Source of the DNA: Lobosporangium transversale
Taxonomy: Eukaryota > Mortierellomycota > Mortierellomycetes > Mortierellales > Mortierellaceae
DNA length: 64,000 nt
Reading direction: 5' to 3'
Assembly: GCF_002105155.1 (NCBI RefSeq)
Contig: NW_019028983.1
Coordinates: forward strand, 460,001-524,000
Shown here: positions 36,508 to 48,429 of the stretch, piece after piece
How the letters are laid out: each line of letters begins with the position of its first letter
How positions within the stretch are numbered: position 1 is the first letter of the stretch
Notes under the pieces: generated by a model
What the model was told of the DNA's origin: nothing
The model's input: only the letters and a program-made list of their open reading frames with translations
Databases searched by the model: none
Program-made: the position numbers and the translations under genes

Positions 36508-37069
36508 GGGTTGTGCATCCGACAGCAAGTTCTGTCTGTCTGTTGTTGATGCCTACAACTCGCAATGCCATCAATGAATGGATGGAGAAAAAAAAGAAAA
36601 GAAAGATCTTTTAATCAGCTCGCTCCACGTTGTACATTTATCTGTCGACAGAATAAACGATATCAAAAACAATATTGACATGCTCCTGTACCATTGTATA
36701 TAAATATAGAAACGTATGCTTTTACTGTCTGTGTTGTTACTGTTATTAGTATGATATCGGTATTATCAAGAATTCTCTGACTTGTATTGCTGGTTATCGA
36801 AATCCTGGGTAAGTTTTTGACAATCCACTGAGATGAATGAGTGATGAATGAGTGATGAATGAGTGATGATGAACACGATGATGATTCTTTTGATGCCTTG
36901 GCTTGGCATCACATCGAAATTTAGGGCCCTACACACAAGTCACATCAAAAACGCGTTTTTGAGCCCAAAAAGATTTTATGATTTTGCAAGGAAACTAAAC
37001 CCCTCTGTCTTTTTTTTTTTTTTTTGAAAATATGGAAATTGTATTTATTAAGGGAAGATGTTTGTTTCT
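36508..37069. other. Intergenic region between TVP23 and the ARO8-type gene
   Basis: This is the promoter side of TVP23 and the 3' flank of the aminotransferase gene. It contains three tandem copies of an 11-bp unit (GATGAATGAGT, 36832-36864) and a T run at 37010-37024. A possible extra first exon of TVP23 lies at 36692-36694. No other gene seen. Confidence 0.45.
36832..36864 (+). repeat. Triplicated 11-bp tandem repeat GATGAATGAGT
   Basis: Three exact tandem copies, followed by a degenerate GATGATGA. It lies upstream of TVP23. Confidence 0.85.
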
Positions 37070-38815
37070 CTATGCTGAGAATATTTCATTTAAAGACTCG
37101 CCAAAGCGAATCATGGCTGTTTCCATTTGCTCAAAACTTGCATAGGCAAATGTGGCCCTTAAATAGGTTGCCTGACCATCAAACCAGCCTCCAAGTGGAT
37201 CTGCAGGATCAAAGTCCGCAGGCTTAGGTTTGCAGCTGAACTGCCATCCTGGAACCAGCAATACATTGTTTTCGATACACTTGTTAAACAATCGAAGCAT
37301 CAATGCCGAATCCGATACAGTTCCATACTGTGGATGATGCTCTAGATGGATCTTGATCCAGATAAACATGCCTGCAGATGGTTCAATAAATGTGGCGAGC
37401 TTGGAGTTAACATGGCGCTGGAAGCAGGCTTGGAGATGGCGAGATCGGTTCAAGTACTCTGTTCGGACATTCTCGGTTAAATAGCGGTTGTAACCTTCTT
37501 GGCCCCAATGCGAGACCAGCATCTCGGCCAGCAGCGTTTGAGAGAATCCACTAGGCTGCTGAGTTGTCACCTCATTATGGTTTTGGACAATAGTACAGAA
37601 ATGTGCGTTCATGGACATGTATCCCACTCGGCATCCTGGTGCCAATGTCTTGGAGAAGGTGTCTAGGCGGATAACACGACCATCCGTGTCCATGGACAGC
37701 AACGAGGGCACCCAACCATTATCCACATTGAACTGTAGGTAATAGTAAGGGTCATCTTCAATCACAATAAGATTATGCTCCTGAGCCACTCGCATGATGT
37801 CTCGTCTCCTCTGAATTGACATGGTCGATCCTGTGGGATTTTGACCTGTAGGAATCACATAGACAACACGAGGCTTTGCTTCCTTAGCTTGATCAGGAGC
37901 AGATCCCCAATTATCGAGCAAATCCTTCAATGCAACTGCGGACATTCCCTCTCCATCCATAGTCACTGGAATATGGCCCACTCCTAGGGGATCAATCATT
38001 TCAAGTGCCGCAGGGTAAGTCCATTCTTCCACTAAAATCTTTTCGCCTCGATTGCACAGCATCGCAATCGCCTTTGAGTACGAATCTGTATTGCCCGCAC
38101 TAAGGAGTACATCCCAGTCTTGGTACTGAGGGCGATGCATCTGATTAATGTGTTCTTTGCAAAATTCACGCAATGACTTGATTCCTGTTCCAAGACCATA
38201 CTATACCGTAGTATAATCAAACAAGGAAAAAAATAAGGAATTTTAATTTGAGTGACAAGAAATAGTCTCCATTGGAAAAGAAAAAAAAAATACGATTGGT
38301 TAAAATTCGTTTCACAAAAGTCTCTCATTCATTAGTACCTGCAAAGAAGCACTCAAGCTCTCAACTTTTCCGGGCTGTGGTCCATGAGGAACGGTGACAA
38401 GGTCGGAGGTGGCGGAAGAAGTCTTGCCAGAAGTATCATTTAAAATGGTCGGTGCCACGCTCTTGATTTCGGCCGAGAGTGAGTAGAAAGGGAAGGTTGA
38501 AGGGTGAGGCAGACCTATAGATCACACAGCACAGCAGCAACAATGTTAATAACATAAACACCAATACTTACACCACCGGTAAATAACGTGCACATGCATG
38601 TATGTTTTTATTGCCGTCGAAATATAAAAGAACGTATCAGAGAAAGAATTGAATTGGATTGAACATTTACCTCCTCCAAGCGAGACCATGTCGCCTTTCA
38701 TGAAACGAAGTAGACCCTTGAGAGGACTCTTCTTGCGAGAGGCGCCCTCGGCGGAGAGGAAGGAGGAGAAATCCTTTGCCATGGGCAATTGAGAGGTGAT
38801 TCCAATAGGGGCCAT
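37070..38815 (-). CDS. ARO8: PLP-dependent aminotransferase, Aro8 / 2-aminoadipate-kynurenine transaminase II type
   Basis: Three minus-strand exons, 38671-38815, 38339-38514 and 37070-38200, join in phase to 483 residues. Fold-type I class I aminotransferase features include the glycine-rich MVSLGGGLPHPSTFPF, LQYGLGTGIKSLREF, the cofactor-binding PTGQNPTGSTMS, VIEDDPYYYLQF and the Schiff-base lysine in RLDTFSKTLAPGCRVGY. The C-terminal substrate arginine is in LRATFAYAS. The family (Aro8 in yeast, AADAT/KAT2 in animals) transaminates aromatic amino acids, 2-aminoadipate and kynurenine; substrate choice cannot be read from sequence alone. The MAPIGITSQLPMAKDF start matches other fungal members. 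The upstream leader is CT-rich on the sense strand (38880-38950). Confidence 0.93.
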
Positions 38816-39784
38816 TTGGATGGATATAGTAGAATAAAAAAAAAATTATATAGAAGTTATATTGTCAGTTGCAGAAGGTGGGCAGAGAAGGGGGAAGAGA
38901 AAGAGAAGGAGAGCAGAGGAGAGGAGAGGAGAGAGAAGAAGAGAGAATTGGTGGATTGAGCTTTATTTATACTTGAGGATAGTTGACAAATAAACGATTA
39001 AGTTTTACTCTAAGCAACCTTAGGCATCCGATGAAAAGAGTGCTGTTGCTTTCTTTTTTGTTTTTCAAAAAAAAAAACAAAAGTGTACCGTACGAGTGTA
39101 GTATCGAGCGGGACAATCTACCCAACCACAATCGTCTATTTTATTCATTTGTTCCCAACAAATATGCTTAGCTGACATTCCCATTCTAGAGCTCTAATAA
39201 AAGCCATGTTTTCCTGATCCGTGTGACAGTAGTAATATATTAAATTTTATTCAGAATTTTATCGCTATGAACACATTGATTCCAAAGCATGACATGGCAC
39301 CCATCGCTACCCTCCTTGTATATTTTATTATTATTGTTTTATCTCATCTTTCCAACGATCTGTTGACAAGGAGAGTGTCTAGACCAGTCAAACGCTCTCG
39401 TGGGCGTTATTGATTTTGCCATTTCGCCTCTCGCCACCTTATGTTCTACCGTGGCTTGTAATAGAGGCAGAAAATGTAAGATTAACTTTCCCACCATTGT
39501 TTGGATACAAGTGTGGTGGACAAAGATGTGACACATTTGACAATCAGTAGAAAAAGAGTAACATCACAGTCTTTTCTTTCCAAACTTTGTACGTTAATGA
39601 GTGTATACAATATTCCGCAGTCATTCGAGTCATTGTCTCTTAGATATGTTATTTACACCCCTTGATCATGTCAAAAAAAGCTCTGACTGTTACAAATAAT
39701 AAATAAAAAAAAGGACCCAGCTTTTTATGTTCTATTGGCAAAAGTTGATCTGTACTAGTAATGATGTATCAAAACATCCCCTCT
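38816..39784. other. Intergenic region upstream of the ARO8-type gene
   Basis: The first 130 bp hold a GA/AG-rich block (38880-38950), which is the CT-rich leader of the minus-strand aminotransferase gene. The rest is the 3' flank of the GW-repeat protein gene. No gene or repeat of note was seen. Confidence 0.4.
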
Positions 39785-42700
39785 TTATGCATCCGGGGTG
39801 GTCATCTGAGGACAGTCCTGGCTTAAATGTCCAGTCTCATCGCAATACCGGCATCCAGCTTGACACTCTGAACTGGCATGCCCCAGTTGAGCACAGTTAC
39901 CGCAACGTACCTCGCCTCGTTGTCGCCAGTGGGTCTTCTTGGGTGCAGCCTCGTATCCTGGAGGTGCATTTGTTGAAGGCATAGAAACACCCCCTCCACT
40001 CGCCACGGGCAATGGTGCCGTGGACAGGAGTGAGCTATTCATCAAGCCTTGTTGTGACAACATTAGAGACACCATCGGATCACTCACAAGCGATTCCATG
40101 TTGGGATATATCGCCATTGAAGTCGAACTGGCAGTCATGGATATTGGTATTGTCGATGTGGTTGTTATAGCTGATGATGAGGGTGAGTCCATATCACCAC
40201 TGCTGTCACCACTGCCACTACTGCTGCCACTGCCACTAGCCAAAGTTTGTTGTGCCAATAGAGGGGAAGACGGCTGTGACTGACGATTTACTCCGAGAAT
40301 GTTACTGAAACCAGGTGGTGGCATGGATAGGTTGCCCAGAGGTGACGTCCCTGTCGATCCAGAAGCTAGTGGTTGCTGCAATTGCTTAAGTTGAAGTTGT
40401 TGCAACTGTTGCAATTGCAAATGATGTTGATGCGACGCCAAGATGTGCTTCTCCAACTGACGACAACGTTCTTCGACCTTCCAAACATACCGTTGAGCTT
40501 CCTCCATCTCACGCTTCTTCTGGGATTCCATGGCCTGAATGGTCTGCTGTTCATGCTCACGGGCTAGCGTCGCTAAGGTCGAGTAGCGCTCCGTTAGCGA
40601 AGATACCTGCTGCTGCATCGAAACCAATGTTGTCAACAACGATTTATTCTCTGCCTGCAAAGTAAGTACCAAGGACACCAGTGCTTGAGCGGGAAGCTTG
40701 GAGAGTTCCTCTGCGCCGTCTGCAGTGTTTTCTTCTTCAGGCTCCTGTGCTACAGTCCACTGTTCTCGTTGCTGAAATTGGTCTGCCTTTCCCCATACCT
40801 TTCGTTGAGGTTGCTCTGCTTTTCCCCATCCCCTCTCCTGAGGCTGGTCTGTCTTCCCCCATCCTTTTTGCTGAGATTGGTCTGATCTCCAGCTTCTCTC
40901 TTGAGGCTGGTCTGATCTCCATCCTCTTTCCTGAGGTTGGTCTGCCTTTCCCCATCCTCTCTGCTGAGGTAGGTCTGCTCTCCATCCTCTTTCCTGAGGT
41001 TGGTCTGTCCTCCCCCATCCTCTCTCTTGAGATTGATCTTTCTTTCCCCATCCTCTCTGTTGTGGTTGGTCTTTCTTCCCCCATCCCCTCTGTTGAAATT
41101 GATCTCTCTTTTCCCATGTTTTCTGCTGGGGTTGGTCTGTATCTTCCAACTCTTCTTCTTGAGATCTGTCAGTTTTCTCTAAATCTCTTTGCCTCGTTTG
41201 CTCAAGCTGGTCTGTACCACCCCATGCTTTCTGTTGAAATTGGCCTACCTTCCCCCATCCTTTCTGCTGAGGTTGATCTGCGTTTTCCCATTCTTTCTGC
41301 TGTGACCCGTTCGCATCTCCCCACCCTGTCTGTTGAGGTTGGGTTGTCTTTTCCCATCCTATTTGCTCGGGCTGGCTTGCATCTCCCCATGCTTTCTGCT
41401 GAGGCGGATCAATGCTCCCCCAACCTGTCTGTTCAGGTCGGTCTACTTCCCCCCATCCTGTCTGTTGAGGTTGGTCTGCCTTCCATCCTATTTGCTCAGG
41501 CTGGTTTGCATCTCCCCACACCTTCTGCTGAGGCTGATCTACTTTCCCCCACCCTATCTGTTCAGGTTGGTCTACTTCCCCCCATCCTGTCTGTTCAGGT
41601 TGGTCTGTCTTCTCCCATCCTATTTGCTCAGGCCGGTCTGATTTCTCCCATCCTGTCTGTTCAGGTTGGTCTACTTTCTCCCACCCTATTTGCTCAGGTT
41701 GGTTTGCTTCTCCCCATACCTTCTGCTGAGGTTGATCCGCCTCTCCCCATCCCTTCTGGGGCTGCTCTACTTTCCCGCATCCTCCCTGCTCAGATTGATC
41801 TACCTCTCCCCACCCCTTCTGCTCAGGTTGGTCTGGTTTGCCCCATCCTTTCTGTTGAGAAGCGCCATTGGTTTGTTGTGACCAACCGTCACCGATTGAG
41901 ATCCTTTCTTTTTCTTGTGCATTTTGTCCTCTTATTGCCAATTGAGCGCCTTCTATTTTCTCAGAAGTTGGAGCCGTGCGATTGGCAAGAGTGGCTGCAG
42001 AGGGTGCCCATGTTGGCACCTTAATTTCCTTATCGATCTCTTCGTTAGATTTAGACGAGGTCATAGATTTTGGTGTTACAACAGAAGTGAAATTGCCATG
42101 AGTAGTGGTTGAGGCTGCATAAACTGGCTCCATGGCTCCTTCGTCTTTATTAGTTTCCGGAATTCCCTTGGTCTGCTTAGCTCCTTTCGTCTCCTTCAAT
42201 TTCTTGATTTCTTTAGTCTCCTTAGTTTCCTTGATCTTCTTAGTTGTCTTGATGTCTTTAGTAGCATTAATAGTTTCTTCAAGCTGCTTCCGCTCGCGCT
42301 CTCGTTGCCTTTCCATAGCTTCCTTTATCTCTTGAGCTTCTATGGCTTTTTGACGAGCCTCTTCCTCTTCCGCAGCCTTCTTTGCTCTAGCTGCCTCGGC
42401 CTCGCGGGCTTCTTCAGCAGCCTTTCTCTCTCTCTCGAGCTCAAGTTGCTTTTGCTTTTCTCTTAGCTCCTTGGCCTCTTGTCTCTCGATTGCCTCCTGT
42501 GCTTCCCTCATTTCCCTTAGGCGTTGGGCCTCCTCCGCTTTCTTGGCTGCGGCTTGAGCTGCTGCAGTCTCTTCTGCTTCAGCGGCCTCTTTGGCTTGAC
42601 GTTTGGCTTCCTTCTTAGCCTGCTTCTTTAACTCCCTGGCTTCCTTTGATGACAAAGCTGTCAGCGGTTCAATACGGTCGACATGAATGAGGCCTGGAAC

Positions 42701-45081
42701 ACGCTGTGAAGAAGCATGCCCTTCAAAAGGTATATCTTCCGTAGTGACTTTGACCTCACGGGCAGCAGTCTCCCCCGCGGTCGCTGATGCGGTCGCTGCA
42801 GCTGCCTCGGCAGCCTTTTTCTTCTTTTTTTCTTTCTTCTTCTTATTCTTACTCATAGCCCCAGTACTTGGCGGACCGTCACCCTCTTCCTCATCTGAGA
42901 CTTGTGCGCTGGCTGTAGGTGTGACATCCTTGTTAGGTACCAAGAAGCCCTTAACATTAAGTTTGCTGTCATTCACGTCTTGTCCAATCGATTTGAGGAA
43001 TTTTTTTTCCTTCTGAATGGCAGCCATCTCACCCATAGCTCTTGCGCCTTCTCTCATCATGAGGCGCGAGATCATAACCGCAAGGACCTTACGACCAATC
43101 TTTACGCCCTCTCGAAATTGTAATGCTAATTTCATGCGACCTTCCTGAGATTTTACGACACGAGAACGAAAGTGATCATCATGAAGACCTAGTTGGACAG
43201 CTTCCAAAACTTCGGCTTCTTCCATTAGTATTCCAAGGGTATTCAAGCAAACAGTAGCGAAATCCAAGCTGGAGAATAATGTCAGCCGAGATTGGAAAAA
43301 CCACTTGCGCGTTTCTACAGAAAGAAATTCGAGTTTTTTGATCCGCCGACGGAATTCTTTGTTAGCAGCTTTCTCAAGCCTTCCCTGGACGGTCTTTTGA
43401 GAGTCTTGAAAGTACCCAGCAGCCACTGCCTCGACTTCCTCGTCAACTTCTTTAAGTTTGTTCAAGACTAGCACTCTAAACTGGGCCATCTTGGTGTCAA
43501 AAATTGGGATCAATTGCTCGACCATCTTCAAAGCTTTACGGCACTTCTCAGGGCTCTCTTCTAAGATCTTATCAATCCGAGCTGTCCCGACCTTGCCCTC
43601 TTGAATACGGGCTAGTGCCAGTTTGAGGATTTTTGTTTGCGCTGCCGCCAGTTCCTTAATAAACTCACGAAGCGATCTTTCTGAGGAGTCTAATACATCT
43701 GTGATCAGCTGCTTGTGGATGAATTGCAAGTTATCAATAAACGTCTGGAATCCTTGATCAGCCTCCGCAACTAAATCAATAGACTCTGATGTTGATCCTT
43801 TTTTCTTTAACGATGGCTTTTTAACAGACGACTCTACTTTTGACCAGATCTGTGTTAAAAAAATTGTCGTGTTAATGGGCTGATAGGAGTAAATAAAAGA
43901 ACCCCCCAACACAACACAACACAACGCTGATAGCATTTAAATTATATTGGGCTTACATCCTGGAATGACAACAGTCGATCTTTATACGTTTGAGCAAACT
44001 CTTTTGCACGAGATGGACTCAAGATACCAGATCGGACCCTCTCGGCACCTTCCATACGTTCCAAAGCCTCTTCTACGTGTTTCCAAACGGGCCCGATCTG
44101 TTTTCGTAGTCCTTCTTGGTCACGCATCCGCATCCTCTTGAGCTCTTCATTGAAAAGCTCCTTTTCTAATTCCAGATCGGCGGGCGTTTTGGAATGGCCC
44201 TTAGTATGTTGACACGTTGGGTTCATGATCTGGTTTTGAAGCTGTGCCTTGGTCACTCTCTTTAATAATGGGTATCCTTGATGGCCTAGAATCATATGGG
44301 CTTTTTCAATCGTAATTGTGGCAAGTATAGGGGTGACATCATCCTGCTGTTGGTTCTGCTCCTGGTTTTGAAGTGGACATAACGCATAAAGAGCCTCAAA
44401 GTCCATGAGAGAAAAGACTTCGGGCGATGTGTAGAGTGCACTTGGCTGCTGTATCCATTCTCGGACAGTTTCAACAATCTCTGACACAAATCCATCATGA
44501 TTTGATCCTGAGGCTGGGGGTGCAGGGGTTGTTCCTGTTCCAGCTTTGCTTGCAGCAATTGCTGCGGCTGCAACTGATCCTGCGCCGGTTGATCCTGGAG
44601 TTCGTCCATGTGCCCCTATCGCAGCATTATCCGCAGTTGACTGCTGATAGAATCGTTCACATACCACCATGGCGTACTCCTTATGCTTCTTCTTTGGCTC
44701 AGATCCAGAGCCTTCCGAGTTTGTGGAGCTCATTCCTCCTGATCCAGCACGTCCGCCCTTCTTGTCTGCAACTGAGCTACCCTTCTCTTTGCCAAACATC
44801 TTTTTGAAAATCCACTGGGCCCATTCGCGGCAGTAGAAACATGTGTTTTGGTCGCAAGCTCGGAACTTGGCGAGCTCCTTTGTCAATAGGGCAGTCTCGA
44901 CTTTGAGAGAAGACGGGACAAGGTGAGGGTGCTCTGAAATAAAGGCATCCGACTGACTGTTGGCTTTAGAAGAAGACGACGAAGACTGTTGAGGTGGAGC
45001 AGCATCAGTTTTTTGCGCGGGTGTGGACTTTGACTGGAGCAATGGGACAATGGTGGGGAGGTTGAGATCGGATTCAGCCAT
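39785..45081 (-). CDS. Giant GW/WG-repeat protein with paired C-terminal zinc knuckles
   Basis: Two exons, 43957-45081 and 39785-43849, joined in phase across a GTAAGC...AACACAG intron, give 1729 residues. The order is: Ser-rich start (MAESDLNLPTIVPLL); a Cys-containing segment near residue 90 (FRACDQNTCFYCREWAQWIF); an alpha-helical middle; a lysine-rich block ([16 protein letters not shown]); a long charged Ala/Glu/Lys/Arg coiled coil; then about 33 tandem 11-residue repeats (about residues 1043-1403) with consensus GWGKxDQPQQ+. A second coiled coil, a Gln/Leu and Ser/Gly linker and two CCHC knuckles follow (CGNCAQLGHASSEC and CRYCDETGHLSQDC) at the very end. Tandem GW/WG dipeptides in disordered sequence are the hallmark of Argonaute hooks, and CCHC knuckles bind RNA. 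The role in RNA silencing or mRNA control is inference. Existence as a gene is well supported by the long frame and paired domains. Confidence 0.85.
40766..41848 (-). repeat. 33-bp minisatellite encoding about 33 GW-repeat units
   Basis: The units are nearly all 33 bp (a few 30 bp, one longer) and encode G/V/A-W-G/E-x-x-D-Q-P-x-Q-x. About 30 of the 33 keep the tryptophan. Units are diverged at synonymous and exposed positions but keep W, the acidic/Asn position and Q, which suggests selection rather than fresh expansion. Two subfamilies are visible: E-Q-I/T-ending units in the N-terminal half and Q-E/Q-R-ending units in the C-terminal half. Confidence 0.95.
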
Positions 45082-45304
45082 GGTATGTGTTTGTGAAGTG
45101 TTCAAAAATGCGAAGCTTGGGAAGAATATGTGTGAAAAAGAGGGATATCTTCGAAAACAACTAAAAAAAAAATAATAAACAAGTCTGATCACGTGTATTG
45201 TCGCGACAGCCCGGTGGTAACTGGTTCTCAATAGATACAAAGCTGATCATGCAACATTTGTTTGTGTGTGTTCTTGAACATTGTTTCCCCTTTCTATCTA
45301 TAAT

Positions 45305-48249
45305 TTATATATAGGCGCCACGTCCACCCTCTCCTTGACGGCCAGTTTCGGTCGCGGGTTTGTCGATGCGAGTATACTCGACCAAGAAGTTAGCAAGATT
45401 ATAGGTTGAGTTACTCTCAGCCTCTACGGAATCCAAAGCATGGCCTGTGCCTTCAAAGATCTGGATCTTATTGATAGATGCATTCTTCTCGCGGCTCTCC
45501 TTCTTGATTGAGTTTTGACGCGCTTGCCACCACGATATTCCTTGGCTAGGTGGCACACGACGGTCGCCTGCTCCCAGTAATACTAAGGTAGGAGTCACCA
45601 CTTTTTCAACATGCTCCATTGGTGAGGCACGGCGCATCTTGGTGAACCACTCTAGGTTCGACAACGTGGAAGTAGGCGGCGATTCCATATCATAAGACAG
45701 GGCGTTGATAGCATAGCACCAATCCGTAATGTCGGTGACACCTGTCATGGCAGGTATGTCTGTAACAGGATTACGTAATACAGCGGCCTTCCAACTGGGG
45801 TCCTTCAGCAAATGCGCAACAATGAATCCACCATGGCTTCCTCCTGTCAAGCAAGTGCGTTCGGGATCTACCTCGCCTAGAGATATAATATGGTCACGAA
45901 CAGCTTCGCACTGCTTGACATCTAGGTCGCCGACCTTTCCGACTAACGCTTCAACATTGTCTTGTCCAAATCCAAGGCTTCCTGTAAAGTTGACTATTAT
46001 TATAACCAGTACAAATTTGAGAAGGGTATGTTAGCTGCCAACGAAACCATAATCAAATTTAATAACTAATTAAAATAAATAGAGAAAGCAACAACAATAA
46101 TAAAACTTACCACAAGCGACAGCAAACCCCAGTCCAACAAGGACCAAGCTCAAGGCTGAAAACTCAGCTGTAAATCCCGAATGGGGCCCTCCATGAGGGA
46201 AAATCACCAAAGGTGGCTTGGATCCACCGACTGCGCTGGTTTGCTGAGCATTGCTATCTGACTTAAAGGGATGCAGATACAATGCTTCCAGACTCTCCAA
46301 TTGACCTGGAATGTTACCTACAATAGACCATGAGTGAGGTTGGTAAAACGGCTTGGCCTTCTCGGATTTACTATTCTCTAGGATTGTGAAGTTGACCTTC
46401 AGGTCTTTGCCTCCATTGCTTGCATCAATCTGGCCCAACCACAACGCCCAAGGCTCTGTAGGTGTCGAGTATGTAGCCAAAATCCAATGCGAGTTAGCAA
46501 ATAGTGCAGTGACAGCACCAGGGTACTGAGACAGCGGAGTTAACTCCTCAACAGCGCCGGATTCGGTATCAATCAAAAGTAGTGTACGGCGAGTACGCCA
46601 TGCGGAAGATGTAATAATTTTTGTAGACGATATCCAGGTTTGTTTGGGGAGTTGGTCTATATAAAGGCCAGGGAACCCCGTCTTATCATCTGCTTTCCGA
46701 ACATAGTCCACCACAGTTGAAACCTTGCCCGAAGCGATATCAAGCTATGCAGAGTCATGTTACACGGATAGATATGTTAACAGAAATAACAGGGAGACGT
46801 TCGCTTCATAATTATGATGATCTGAATAACATGCTTTACTTTCCACAACTTGGCACAGCTGGCATGCGGTCCGTTCACTTGGTTTGACAAGAACACCTAT
46901 TCAATAAGTTACGTTAGTAGACAGATATTTATTATGGAATTAAGTCAATGGGTATCATCTACCCTAGCTCCAGATAGACTTCCTACTTACCAAGGTTGTG
47001 CCCTCCTTATTTAATCTTGGAGACCTTGCGCTCTTGATATCTCCGATTAGATGCTTCAGACCAGTGCCGTCAAGGTTAATCTGATAAAGTCCAGTACTAT
47101 CAATAACTCACAAACACAAGTTTTGATTCAACATCAAAGCGCTTTCAATCAATCAGCATCATGATTCTTCGAAGAGACACTATTTGTTGCACTTACAGTC
47201 TGTTTTGGCAATACACAATTCCATGAAACTGAGGATCACGGTGATACCCTGTAAAGATGAGTGAATTGGAATCGTGCGAGAAGATGGCTTGCCCAGGGCT
47301 CATGTCGCCTTCCAAGCGGTCAAGGATCTTGATTTCCAAGGTCACAACGTCAACAATAACTAAGGAAGGCTCACGCTTCCCAGTGAATGTCTCCCCCCAA
47401 TCGGGTTTATATGCATATTTCTAAGGATATTGATCAAAATGAGAAATGATATCATGTTGATTCTCTGGTCCATAATCTTTATACCCGTCGTCTGGTTGGT
47501 TAGATTAGCCATCACTTACTTCCACTGCGTTTTCACTCTTCTTTCGATCTGCGACATAAACAACTTTGGTCTCATCGGGCGACCATTCGAGCGTTCCGAA
47601 TGTCGAATCCGCATAAAAGTCGTCATGAATGGAAGTAGCCTCCAGTAAATGAAGAATGGAGCCTTCAGACCAGATCTGTAGTAGTGATGGGTATTAATGA
47701 AATGGTTTAGTGGCAATATCTCTCTTTCTCCCTTTGTGAGACTAATGTATCATTTAAATTTAACCCCTGTTTGTTTCTATTTGCCTCACCTCGACAAAGT
47801 GTCTCTTTTTCTCGCCATTGACAGAGCGCAGAACAGCTACGAGTTTACCAGACGGTGAAGTGGCCTGGGCAATAGCATCGCCTGTATCAACAGAAGGCCC
47901 GCTTAAGACCAACGGAGTGAACTTATTCGGCGCAAACGAGGCAATAACTGTACGCGTAAACTTGCGCTTAACATTTCTTTCGAGATCTCTTTGCGAAAGA
48001 AAGACCTGGATGTCTTTGGTATAGCAAGGAAGGAAGCAGGAACAGGTAAAAATAGCAATTGGTCAATCAGTCGAGTTGAACAGCTGTCTGAAGACCTACC
48101 AATGTTTATTTTGCTCTTTTTCGTGGGAACAAAATATAACCCTTATAACACTTACTTAGAGCATTCTCTTTTGAATTTGGAAGGATAACAGCGTCCGAGT
48201 ATGAAGGGATGGTGGCGATAGCCTTGAAGATCTCTTGAGGAGTGGACAT
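45305..48249 (-). CDS. APEH: Acylaminoacyl-peptidase (acylamino-acid-releasing enzyme, prolyl oligopeptidase family S9C)
   Basis: Eight minus-strand exons, 48156-48249, 47790-48013, 47520-47675, 47197-47420, 46991-47096, 46840-46896, 46111-46744 and 45305-45993, join in phase to 727 residues, matching the family (about 730). An N-terminal beta-propeller precedes the alpha/beta-hydrolase domain. The propeller includes WSEGSILHLL, YKPDWGETFTGKREPSLVI, IFSHDSNSLIFTGYHRDPQF and DIKSARSPRLN. The hydrolase domain holds FPHGGPHSGFTAEFSAL, the oxyanion region GSLGFGQD, the nucleophile motif TGGSHGGFIVAH (about S551), the acid in LLGAGDRRVPPSQG and the histidine in FEGTGHALD. The enzyme removes N-acyl amino acids from blocked peptides and helps clear oxidised protein in the cytosol. 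The 19-codon sixth exon (VFLSNQV...LWK) is notable. The first exon boundary rests on phase. Confidence 0.96.
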
Positions 48250-48429
48250 GGCGATGAATGAGCAAGAGATTGAAAAATGAAAGATATTGCCCCATTCAAC
48301 TTGTGAATGATATTTTTTGACTTCCTTCTTTGGCAAACATTATCCCAAATCAATGTGGGAGTACAAACATACTGCTTCAACTGTACATGTTCTTGGTGCA
48401 TTGATTATTATATTATTTTAAAAGAGATC
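48250..48429. promoter_or_regulatory. Compact divergent promoter between APEH and UFL1
   Basis: The two start codons (48249 minus, 48430 plus) are only 180 bp apart, so the regulatory sequence is shared. No clear TATA box was seen; the region is AT-rich with a CCCAAATCAATG motif at about 48343. Confidence 0.6.

Noticed and set aside
40681-42024. 447-codon open frame on the plus strand
   Set aside because: It lies antisense to the GW repeats. The 33-bp periodicity keeps stops out of this frame by chance; the product is a monotonous Leu/Pro/Ile/Ser repeat and the sense strand has domains and a phased intron.
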